A DNA stretch of 64,000 nucleotides from Hyphomicrobiales bacterium. Lineage in GTDB: Bacteria; Pseudomonadota; Alphaproteobacteria; Rhizobiales; Rhizobiaceae. The position numbers were made by a program, and so were the translations under genes. This document shows positions 55,621 to 64,000 of this stretch, piece by piece. The DNA lies in NCBI GenBank assembly GCA_002401155.1, contig NVSG01000002.1, positions 531,462 to 595,461 of the forward strand. The letters are read 5' to 3'. Position 1 is the stretch's first letter; each line of letters begins with the position of its first letter. The notes under the pieces were generated by a model, which made no database searches, was not told the DNA's origin, and saw nothing but the letters and a program-made list of their open reading frames with translations.

Positions 55621-58557
55621 ATGCCCGGCACCAGTGCTGAAATGATTGCCACGCTACCAAAGCAGATATTGCCGCTCAATGAGCAGCGTGCACAGGAATT
55701 GCTTGCCGAGTTTTTAGAATGTGCAAGTGAAGCCAATCTGGATGCTACGAAAGAAATCATTGAAAGCAACAAAGCGCTGGGAGAATTTTTCGGAGCGGTG
55801 TTTGACCTCTCGTCCTATTTGCGCGATTGCGCTTTTTCTAATCCGCTGCATCTGCAAAATTGCCTGACGCAATCATTTTCAAAAACCATCGATGACACTT
55901 TGTCCGCCACCAAAATTATGGGGGTAGGGGCGATCAATGAAGCCGAGTTGATGGCAGGTCTAAGGAACAATAAAAAACAGGTCGCGCTGTTATGCGGACT
56001 GGCAGATTTGGGAGGTTGGCTGCACCCTTCAAAAATCACCCGCATCCTTTCTCAATTTGCTGATGCAAGCTTGAACGCCACTTTGGATTTCATTCTTTTG
56101 CAGATGGAGAAATCGGGTAAGCTGGAACTATTCGATAGCACTCGTCCGCAATATCAATCGGGGTTGATCGTGTTAGCCATGGGCAAACACGGCGGCTGGG
56201 AACTGAACTATTCCAGCGACATCGATATCGTCCTTTTCTTTGATGATCGCGCAGAAATCAAAATCATTGGCACCGATCCAACTACGCTGTTCGGACGCCT
56301 GGCCCGCCAATTGGTGAAGATCATGCAGGAGCGCACGTCCGATGGCTATGTCTTCCGCACCGATCTCCGCCTGCGCCCTGATCCAGCCTCCACCCCGCCA
56401 GTAATTCCTCTGGAAGCGGCGCTGAATTATTACGAAGCCTACGGTCAGAACTGGGAGCGCGCTGCGTTCATCAAGGCGCGTCCCGCTGCTGGTGATATCG
56501 AGGCGGGGAAGGCTTTTTTGAAAGAACTTTCTCCCTTCATCTGGCGTAAATATCTGGATTACGCCGCGATACAAGATGTGCATTCGATCAAGCGACAAAT
56601 CCATTCCCATAAAGGCCACGGAAAAATCGCGGTCAATGGCCACAACATCAAACTGGGTCGTGGCGGCATTCGGGAAATTGAATTTTTCGTCCAGACTCAG
56701 CAATTGATCGCCGGTGGACGCATCACCGAATTGCGAGAATTGCAAACCCTTAGCGGCCTGAAAATTCTGGCTGACCTCGGCTGGATCACCGAAGAGGCGA
56801 GGGAAGAACTGGCCGAAGCATATTGGTATCTGCGCGATGTGGAACATCGCTTGCAAATGGTGTCCGACGAACAAACCCACACTCTGCCGGTTGAAGACGA
56901 TGAACTTCTGCGCATCGCATTGATGATGGGAAACAACACCTTGGGGGAGTTCTCCGACCAATTGCTCAAAACCATGCGCACCGTTGAACGACATTATTCC
57001 GAGCTGTTTGAAGGGGAGGAGAAGTTATCGGGCGAGGGAGGGAATCTCGTTTTTACCGGCGATGACGACGATCCCGGAACTGTAACGAGTTTGCAGAATT
57101 TGGGGTTTTCGCGACCATCCGACATTATCAGGATCATCCGCGCATGGCACACCGGACGCTATGCAGCGTTGCAGACAGTGCAGGCGCGTGAGCTTGTAAC
57201 GACGTTGCTCCCGGGGCTCCTGCGCCAACTGGCAGAAGGTGGGCGACCTGACGAAGCGCTGATCAGGTTTGATCGGTTCATCTCCGGTCTGCCGGCCGGA
57301 ATACAATTATTTTCGCTTTTAAATTCTAATCCTAAGTTGATGAGAATCCTGTTGCAAATTTTAGGCACGGCTCCGCGGCTGGCGGAAATCATTACTCGCA
57401 AACCCCATATATTTGACGGCCTACTTGATCCAAATTTTGGAGAGGTTTTACCGAACCGGGAGACTCTCTCCGAACAACTAACTTTGTCGTTGTTGCGAGC
57501 ACCCGGTTACGAAATGGCTCTGGATGCAGCACGCTTGTTTGCCGCAGAACAAAAATTTCTGATTGGTGTCTTGTTATTCGACGGGTCGATTTCCGCAACG
57601 GATGCTGGGCATGCTTTCACCGCCTTGGCCGAGGTGCTGATTGAAAAAATGGTTGATCTGGTCTCCCATGAGTTCCAGCAGAAACACGGCAAGGTGGCGA
57701 GCAGCTATATCTGTATTCTCGGCATGGGCAAGCTCGGCAGTGCTGAACTGACGACTGGTTCCGATCTCGATTTGATCCTACTCTATGATCACGATGAAAA
57801 GGTCGAGAAGTCAGACGGGCCAAAACCTTTATACGTGTCCGAATATTTTATCCGCTTCACCCAAAGACTGGTGACAGCCATGAGCGCCCCCACTGCGGAG
57901 GGCGTTCTCTATGAGCTGGATTTCCGCTTGCGTCCGTCAGGAAATGCCGGACCGTTGGCAACCCATATTAGTTCTTTCATCAAGTACCAGACCAACGATG
58001 CGTGGACATGGGAAGCACTGGCTTTGACCCGCGCCAGACCAATAGCAGGGGATGCAAAATTTTGCGACACAGTTGCAAAAGAGGTCACGGCACTCAATGG
58101 ACGCGACAGGGACAACAAGGCCGTTCGCGCCGATGTATTAAAGATGCGCGAAGCAATCGAAGCGGAAAAAGGCACGGACAATCCATGGAGCATAAAGGCT
58201 GCCAAGGGCGGTCTTATCGATATTGAGTTTCTTGCCCAATGGAGCATTTTGGCTCGTGATGGTGACATGGAAACCGATCTGCAATCCACCCAATCAATGC
58301 TCGAAACTGCGCCGGACGATCTGCTGCAAAGCGAAGACAGAACGACTTTAAAAGAGGCCCATCTGTTCTACGGCAAAGTGCAGCAATTAACACGCATCTG
58401 TCTGGCCGAGGAATTTGTTCCTGAAAATGCGCCGCCCGGTCTGGTAAAGGCAATCTGCGCCACATTGGATGTTCCCGACATTTCGATGGCGGAAGCGCAG
58501 TTGAATGAAACAAGATTACAAGTGCGCGCGATTTTTGAAAAGGTGCTATCCGTATAA
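55621..58557 (+). CDS. glnE: Bifunctional glutamine synthetase adenylyltransferase/deadenylyltransferase
   Basis: GKHGGWELNYSSDIDIVLFFDD and GKLGSAELTTGSDLDLILLYDHD (two nucleotidyltransferase domains). Confidence 0.96.
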   Translation: MPGTSAEMIATLPKQILPLNEQRAQELLAEFLECASEANLDATKEIIESNKALGEFFGAVFDLSSYLRDCAFSNPLHLQNCLTQSFSKTIDDTLSATKIMGVGAINEAELMAGLRNNKKQVALLCGLADLGGWLHPSKITRILSQFADASLNATLDFILLQMEKSGKLELFDSTRPQYQSGLIVLAMGKHGGWELNYSSDIDIVLFFDDRAEIKIIGTDPTTLFGRLARQLVKIMQERTSDGYVFRTDLRLRPDPASTPPVIPLEAALNYYEAYGQNWERAAFIKARPAAGDIEAGKAFLKELSPFIWRKYLDYAAIQDVHSIKRQIHSHKGHGKIAVNGHNIKLGRGGIREIEFFVQTQQLIAGGRITELRELQTLSGLKILADLGWITEEAREELAEAYWYLRDVEHRLQMVSDEQTHTLPVEDDELLRIALMMGNNTLGEFSDQLLKTMRTVERHYSELFEGEEKLSGEGGNLVFTGDDDDPGTVTSLQNLGFSRPSDIIRIIRAWHTGRYAALQTVQARELVTTLLPGLLRQLAEGGRPDEALIRFDRFISGLPAGIQLFSLLNSNPKLMRILLQILGTAPRLAEIITRKPHIFDGLLDPNFGEVLPNRETLSEQLTLSLLRAPGYEMALDAARLFAAEQKFLIGVLLFDGSISATDAGHAFTALAEVLIEKMVDLVSHEFQQKHGKVASSYICILGMGKLGSAELTTGSDLDLILLYDHDEKVEKSDGPKPLYVSEYFIRFTQRLVTAMSAPTAEGVLYELDFRLRPSGNAGPLATHISSFIKYQTNDAWTWEALALTRARPIAGDAKFCDTVAKEVTALNGRDRDNKAVRADVLKMREAIEAEKGTDNPWSIKAAKGGLIDIEFLAQWSILARDGDMETDLQSTQSMLETAPDDLLQSEDRTTLKEAHLFYGKVQQLTRICLAEEFVPENAPPGLVKAICATLDVPDISMAEAQLNETRLQVRAIFEKVLSV

Positions 58558-58572
58558 CTCCCTTGCGCAATT

Positions 58573-58747
58573 CCCTCCGTATCCACCACGCCGCAGGCGG
58601 GAGCGAAGAGCGACCGGCGCTAACGCGCCGTCCATGCGGAGGGCCCAAGCATCATATCGAAGATATGCAACAAGAAAGCTTGGATACGCCCGTGAGAACA
58701 AACAAAGCTCACCCGCAGGGTGAGTTATATGCCGTGAGAACAAACAA
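58573..58747. repeat. Structured intergenic element with nested hairpins and a 16-nt direct repeat
   Basis: CCCTCCGTAT/ATGCGGAGGG, CATATC-gaa-GATATG inside CCAAGC/GCTTGG, CTCACCC-gca-GGGTGAG; CCGTGAGAACAAACAA at 58690-58705 and 58732-58747. Confidence 0.75.
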
Positions 58748-58752
58748 TACCC

Positions 58753-58780
58753 AAAAAAATGCCCCGGTGTTAACCGGGGC
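58753..58780 (-). terminator. Intrinsic terminator of the minus-strand histidine kinase
   Basis: GCCCCGGT-gtta-ACCGGGGC; minus-strand downstream is ATTTTTTTGG. Confidence 0.85.
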
Positions 58781-58841
58781 GTTCAAGTTAGCAGGGTAGT
58801 GAAACCAGATATCTGGTAAAGAATATCTGGCAGGTCGACGC

Positions 58842-61217
58842 CTAGGCGTCACTTTCCTCGGGAGGAAACTCGTTGCCATTGCGAATGGCCGGATTAATTG
58901 GCATCCGTAACGATACGATTGTTCCCTTGCCCAGAACTGATCTGATTTTCATGGCTCCCCCATGTAACTCTGCCAGCGATCTGGAGATCGCCAGACCAAG
59001 CCCGGAGCCGGTATGACTTTTAGTAAACTGGTTTTGCACCTGTTCGAATGGGCGGCCCAGTTTCTTTAAATCCTCTTTTGAAATTCCAACGCCCTTATCT
59101 TCAATCGAAAGTACGACGCTGTTCGCCACGCGCCGCGCCCGAACCGTGATACGCCCGCCCGGATCGCTGAATTTCACCGCGTTGGAAAGTAGATTAAGCA
59201 GGATTTGCTTGAAGGCCCGTTTGTCCGCGATGAGGTCGAGTTTTGAAGAGATTTTATGGATGATTTCAATGTTCTTATCGGCGGATAATTGAGAAATAAT
59301 CGGTAAGGTTTCTTCAATCACTGTGTTTAAATTGAACTCTTCATAATCAAGCGTGATACGCCCGGCTTCAATTTTTGACATGTCCAGAACGTCATTGATC
59401 ATTTTCAAAAGAAACGATCCACTGCTATGAATATCGCGGCAATATTCAGAGTATTTATCCGAGCCAAGCGGGCCGAACATTTCCTCGTTCATGATCTCGG
59501 AAAAGCCAATAATCGCATTGAGGGGCGTGCGCAGTTCGTGTGAGATGTTTGCGAGAAATTCAGATTTCGTCTGGTTAGCAGCCTCGGCCCGATTTTTCTC
59601 CTTGGCATATTTCTCTGCCAATTCCACAAGCTGGCCGGCCTGAATTTCAAGTTTCTGACGCGATTTTTGCAAATCAGAAACAGTAGCCATCAGTCGCCGT
59701 TCAGACTCCATCAGCTTTGCTTCATGCAGCTTGATGCCGGTAATATCTGTACCAACAGAAACAAAGCCACCATCCTTGGTGCGCCGTTCGTTGATTTGCA
59801 ACCAGCGCCCATCTTCAAGCTGGGCTTCAATGGTTCTTGAGCCTTCTTTTGAGTTGAATCCCTGCACCATCTGATTGGCAATATTGGGCGAGCGTGCAGC
59901 ACTCATGACCTCGTCATAGCTCATGCCGGAGATTGTGGTTTCCGGGTTCAGCCCATGCAATTGTTGATATTTAGTGTTGCAGGTTACCAGATTTTTGGAT
60001 GAATCCCACAACACAAATGCCTCGGACAGACTCTCAATCGCATCATGTAGGCGCATGTCTTTTCTGCGCCCTTCGCTTTTAAGATCGTGCTGTTCAGTTG
60101 TATCGACAGCCAGTCCGATCAAATGCGGATCGCCATTGTCGTTGATAATCATTTCGGCGCGTGCCCGCATCCATATCCAGTATCCATCCGTATGACGCAT
60201 ACGGAATTCCTGATCGATGCTGGTCTGGTTGTTTTCCAACACCTGATTGGCGAGATAATAAAGGTCAAGATCTCCAGGGTGAATGAGCTGTGACACCTCG
60301 GAGAACCCCATCACATCATCGCGTGGATCCAACCCCAAAAGGATGTACATGGACGATGACCAATAGATGTTTCCCCGTGCCAAATCCCAGTCCCACAATC
60401 CGCCTCTGCCGCGCATCATCGCTGTATCAAAGCGGTTCTGGATGACATTGTTGAGCACATCAGCTTCGCGTGCCCGTGCACTCTGGGCAAAATAGGCATA
60501 AAGAATGATCAGCAAAATGCTGGAAGTGCCGACAAATAAAGTCACATTGATTGAAAGAGATTTACGCCATTTCGCCACCAGTTTTTCAATCGGCTGAACA
60601 ATCGTCACACCGCCCAACGGCAAATCCAGCACTCTGTGAACGCCGATGGCATCACTGCCATTGATGGATCTGATCGGCTGACTTTGCGCGACTTTCCCCA
60701 ATGTGATTAGAAGAGCAGCATCGCCAATCACTGTTTCCAGTGCTTTGGAATGGAGGTCCGGCGTATGGGGAGCGGTCGCAACGATAACGCCGTATCGGTC
60801 GGTAACTGTCACGAGCCTGTTGTCGCCGAGATAGCGCGATGGAACGATATCGGACAAAAGGTTTTGCAATTCATTCAGCGAAATTTTGTCAGAATGATCC
60901 TTCGTGGCCGTATGCAATTTTTCGTGCACCAGCTCGGAGATAAAATGCAATTCACTGTCAGCATTGCTCAACGCAACAGAATATTGCTCGCTAAGCGCCA
61001 TCCACCGGGCAACACCCAGCAGCACCAGAAACAATACGATCAACACAGGAACCAGACGCCGCAGAGGTGTCTCGGACTTTAACAGGCGCTCATAGGCGGG
61101 GTGGCTTAATTGCCGGGCATAGCCGACAATAGAACCAGACGAAATCGTACCGTCTTCTCCCGAAAACAGTGCAAACTTCCCTCGTGTCTCTTCGTGCGAT
61201 ACACTGGGTTGCCCCAT
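58842..61217 (-). CDS. PAS-domain sensor histidine kinase
   Basis: Two TMs, PAS/PAC domains, FLANISHELRTPLNAIIGFSEIMNEEMFGPLG, NLLSNAVKFSDPGG, GSGLGLAISRSLAELHGG. Confidence 0.93.
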   Translation of the reverse strand: MGQPSVSHEETRGKFALFSGEDGTISSGSIVGYARQLSHPAYERLLKSETPLRRLVPVLIVLFLVLLGVARWMALSEQYSVALSNADSELHFISELVHEKLHTATKDHSDKISLNELQNLLSDIVPSRYLGDNRLVTVTDRYGVIVATAPHTPDLHSKALETVIGDAALLITLGKVAQSQPIRSINGSDAIGVHRVLDLPLGGVTIVQPIEKLVAKWRKSLSINVTLFVGTSSILLIILYAYFAQSARAREADVLNNVIQNRFDTAMMRGRGGLWDWDLARGNIYWSSSMYILLGLDPRDDVMGFSEVSQLIHPGDLDLYYLANQVLENNQTSIDQEFRMRHTDGYWIWMRARAEMIINDNGDPHLIGLAVDTTEQHDLKSEGRRKDMRLHDAIESLSEAFVLWDSSKNLVTCNTKYQQLHGLNPETTISGMSYDEVMSAARSPNIANQMVQGFNSKEGSRTIEAQLEDGRWLQINERRTKDGGFVSVGTDITGIKLHEAKLMESERRLMATVSDLQKSRQKLEIQAGQLVELAEKYAKEKNRAEAANQTKSEFLANISHELRTPLNAIIGFSEIMNEEMFGPLGSDKYSEYCRDIHSSGSFLLKMINDVLDMSKIEAGRITLDYEEFNLNTVIEETLPIISQLSADKNIEIIHKISSKLDLIADKRAFKQILLNLLSNAVKFSDPGGRITVRARRVANSVVLSIEDKGVGISKEDLKKLGRPFEQVQNQFTKSHTGSGLGLAISRSLAELHGGAMKIRSVLGKGTIVSLRMPINPAIRNGNEFPPEESDA

Positions 61218-61414
61218 GCCTGATCTCCAAAAATGCCGCTTAATTGTGGTCGAACAGATGATCGAATCGCCACCATATGAATCCACGCGAATCGCCTTGT
61301 CCAGCGGTATTTTGAAAATTGTCGATTGTTAAAAAAACTTTTACACAAAAAATTTGGCGAACGAATTAAGTCTGTTTTTTGTTAGCCGACTTAAACCCTT
61401 GATACAGAATCGTT

Positions 61415-64000
61415 TTATCCCAAGGTGCGGCTCAAAATGTCCGAAACGTCTTTGGAAAGGGTCTTGGTTTTCGCCAAATCTTTTAAGGCAGTTTCGGCAA
61501 GTTTTCTGCGAACCGGCTCGAGTGATCGATATGAACGGAAAGCAGTTAGCATTCTTGCCGCCACTTGCGGGTTGATTTTGTCGAGTTTTTTCACCGTGTT
61601 AGCGACCAATGCGTAGCCCTTTCCCGATTGGGCATTGAACCCGGTTGGATTGGCTGACGCAAACACGCCTATGGTTGCACGCACCCGGTTCGGGTTGGTT
61701 ATGGAGAAGTCTTCGTGGCGGGTGAGGCGGGTCACAAGACGCTCGCTTTTTTCGCCCGGAACGCTCGCCTGCACCATGAACCATTTATCGAGCACGATGT
61801 GGTCGTTACTGAATTGCTTGTAAAAAACATCCAGTGCATTTTTGCTGTCAGGGGCGGAACCATGCAGATGCACAATTCGTTGCATGGCGGCATATTGATC
61901 GGTCATGTTGTCGGCGTTTTTGAACTGCCGCAGGCTTTCCTTTTCGGCGTTTTCGCTATCGGCAAAAACCCCAAGAGTTAGCAGCAGGTTTTTGAGTGAT
62001 CGTCGTCCCGCATCCCCGCTTTCTGGATTGAATATTTTTGCGGTGGCGAGGCCTTTAAAAATTTCTGCCCGGACCGGTTCAATCACTGTGCCAATTTCAG
62101 TCATAAGCGATTTACGCGCCCGGTGGATGGCATCAGGATTAACATTTTTGCCGATGATTTGAGCAAGGTCGCCCTCGCTCACAAGGCTCAACATGGCGGT
62201 ACGGAATGCTGGTTCGAGATTTTCATCGCCTGCGATTTCCACACAGACATCAAGAAGTTTCTTATCCCATTTCGGGGTTTTTCCCCGAGCAAGTGAGCGT
62301 GTCGCACCGATCAGCATATTTGAGGCATAAGTCTGGAACGCATTCCAGCGCGTGAAGAGATCATTGTCGTTCAGTGCCAGAAAAATCAAATCTGATTTCG
62401 GCAAGGTGTAGTCCACATTCACCGGGGCGCTAAAGCCACGGTTGATCGATAATACTGGCCGCGCTGTGACGCCCTCAAAGACAATTCTATGACGGCGCTT
62501 GCGCAGAAAATACACATCGCCATTGCTATCTGATCCGGTAATTTTGCCAGGCTTTAATTGTCGTCCGTCCGGGGAGAACAGTGCCATCGCTACAGGAATT
62601 TCCATCAACTTCTTGCGGACTTGTCCCGGCGTGGCACCAAGCGATTGTTCAATCTCAACACTAAAACGGCCCTTGGCTATATCGAATTGGCTGCTAACGC
62701 TGAGAGATGGCGTGCCCGCCTGCGAATACCAAAGCGAAAACTGTGAGAGATCGCGCTTGCTGACAAATTCAAAACAGGCAAGGAAATCTTCAATCGTTGC
62801 GGCATCCCCGTCATGCTTTTTCAAATAACGGCTCAACCCCTTGCGAAACATTTTGTCTCCCAAAGAGGTGTGCAGCATGCGAACAATCTCGGCACCTTTT
62901 TCATAGATCGTGGCGGTATAAAAATTGTTGATTTCCGAATAGCTCTCCGGGCGCACGCAATGGGCAAGGGGGCCTGCATCTTCGGGGAATTGGTTCGATT
63001 TCAGCAGCTTCACATCGGCGATCCGTTTCACCGCTCGTGAACGGGCATCGGACGAAAATTCCTGATCGCGGAAAACCGTAAGTCCTTCCTTCAGGCACAA
63101 TTGAAACCAGTCGCGGCAGGTGATGCGGTTGCCGGTCCAGTTGTGGAAATATTCATGTGCAATGATCGCTTCAATCCGGGCGTAATCATCGTCGGTTGCA
63201 GTCGTGGGATTGGCCAGAACATATTTGTCATTAAAGACATTCAAGCCTTTATTTTCCATCGCGCCCATGTTGAAATCGGACACCGCAACGATATTGAAAA
63301 CATCAAGGTCGTATTCGCAACCGAATACTTCTTCATCCCAAATCATCGAGCGCACCAGCGCATCCATGGCGTAGGCCGCGCGGGGTTCTTTGCCGTTTTC
63401 CACATAGATGCCAAGCTTCACTTTGCGTCCGCTACTGGTGGTGAAATTCTTTTTAACCAGCCCAAGGTCACCGGCCACCAAGGCGAAAAGATAACTCGGC
63501 TTAGGGTGTGGGTCGTGCCAAACCGCATAGTGACGACCATTGGCAAGTTTGCCCTTTTTGGTTGGGTTGCCATTGCCGAGCAAAACGGGATTGTCTGATT
63601 TGTTCGCTTCAATGCGCGTTGTGTAGACCGCAAGCACATCGGGACGATCAAGGAAGTAGGTAATGCGGCGGAACCCTTCCGCCTCACACTGGGTGCAATA
63701 ATTGCCGCCACTGCGATAAAGCCCCATCAATTTGGTATTGGCGGTCGGATTGATTTTGGTCGAAATTTCAATCGTGAATTTCTTCGCCTTCGGCAATTTT
63801 TTCAACGTCAGCAATTGCGGCGTGGCGCGATAGTCTTTGGCATCCAAATCCTTGCCATTGATGGAAACTGACACCAATTCCAACTCGTCACCGGCCAGTT
63901 CAAACTTCGTGCCGACAGCAGTCGATCCATTTCGCTCGATCAGAATTTTTGAATGAACCAGTGTTTCTTCCGGCTCAAGACAAAACCTCAAATCCACTTC
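61415..64000 (-). CDS. pepN: Aminopeptidase N, N-terminus cut by window edge
   Basis: DFNMGAMENKGLNVFN (GAMEN), AHEYFHNWTGNRITCRDWFQLCLKEGLTVFRDQEFS (HEXXH-X18-E). The ORF-track start at 63997 is internal. Confidence 0.95.
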   Translation of the reverse strand, partial: EVDLRFCLEPEETLVHSKILIERNGSTAVGTKFELAGDELELVSVSINGKDLDAKDYRATPQLLTLKKLPKAKKFTIEISTKINPTANTKLMGLYRSGGNYCTQCEAEGFRRITYFLDRPDVLAVYTTRIEANKSDNPVLLGNGNPTKKGKLANGRHYAVWHDPHPKPSYLFALVAGDLGLVKKNFTTSSGRKVKLGIYVENGKEPRAAYAMDALVRSMIWDEEVFGCEYDLDVFNIVAVSDFNMGAMENKGLNVFNDKYVLANPTTATDDDYARIEAIIAHEYFHNWTGNRITCRDWFQLCLKEGLTVFRDQEFSSDARSRAVKRIADVKLLKSNQFPEDAGPLAHCVRPESYSEINNFYTATIYEKGAEIVRMLHTSLGDKMFRKGLSRYLKKHDGDAATIEDFLACFEFVSKRDLSQFSLWYSQAGTPSLSVSSQFDIAKGRFSVEIEQSLGATPGQVRKKLMEIPVAMALFSPDGRQLKPGKITGSDSNGDVYFLRKRRHRIVFEGVTARPVLSINRGFSAPVNVDYTLPKSDLIFLALNDNDLFTRWNAFQTYASNMLIGATRSLARGKTPKWDKKLLDVCVEIAGDENLEPAFRTAMLSLVSEGDLAQIIGKNVNPDAIHRARKSLMTEIGTVIEPVRAEIFKGLATAKIFNPESGDAGRRSLKNLLLTLGVFADSENAEKESLRQFKNADNMTDQYAAMQRIVHLHGSAPDSKNALDVFYKQFSNDHIVLDKWFMVQASVPGEKSERLVTRLTRHEDFSITNPNRVRATIGVFASANPTGFNAQSGKGYALVANTVKKLDKINPQVAARMLTAFRSYRSLEPVRRKLAETALKDLAKTKTLSKDVSDILSRTLG

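Noticed and set aside
56173-56994. 273-aa minus-strand ORF inside glnE
   Set aside because: Fully antisense to strongly conserved glnE coding sequence; no recognisable domain. Shadow ORF.
1-64000. CRISPR array, rRNA, tRNA, insertion sequence or defence system
   Set aside because: No regularly spaced direct repeats, rRNA-like sequence, convincing tRNA cloverleaf or transposase/defence protein was seen by reading; a tRNAscan-SE, Infernal and DefenseFinder run would be decisive.

Overview
This 64 kb window is chromosome from an alphaproteobacterium, most likely Rhizobiales (RirA, MucR, FeuPQ, 5-aminolevulinate synthase HemA, cycHJKL-degP-glnE synteny). Most of it is ordinary housekeeping sequence: glpK, rirA and a Fe3+ ABC transporter, hemA, sodB, oligopeptidase B, msrB, mucR, sufE, a class A PBP, feuPQ, ccmIEFH, degP, two-component genes, glnE and pepN. 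The accessory feature is an apparently intact RcGTA-type gene transfer agent (GTA) cluster at about 30.1-44.2 kb, with terminase, portal, protease, capsid, connector, tail, NlpC/P60 and megatron genes and no integrase. Three things make this GTA locus worth following up. (1) A translationally coupled pair about 10 kb upstream (DnaA domain IV-like HTH plus DUF6456) has the layout expected of a split GafA (GafY/GafZ) regulator. (2) The GTA start has a near-consensus promoter with a palindrome filling its spacer, upstream GGAA/TTCC half-sites that resemble a palindrome in front of the gafY-like gene, and a terminator-like hairpin in the leader. Together these suggest activation plus antitermination. 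(3) A holin-like gene and an out-of-frame overlapping spanin-like pair lie directly downstream of gp15. Other candidate signals are an ATTC-N8-GAAT operator before YeeE/YedE genes, a TGA-N9-TCA box before the iron transporter, an FNR/FixK box before hemA, several small genes missing from the ORF track, and a structured intergenic element after glnE. No rRNA, tRNA, CRISPR array, transposase or integrase was recognised. All family assignments come from reading the proteins; no searches were run.
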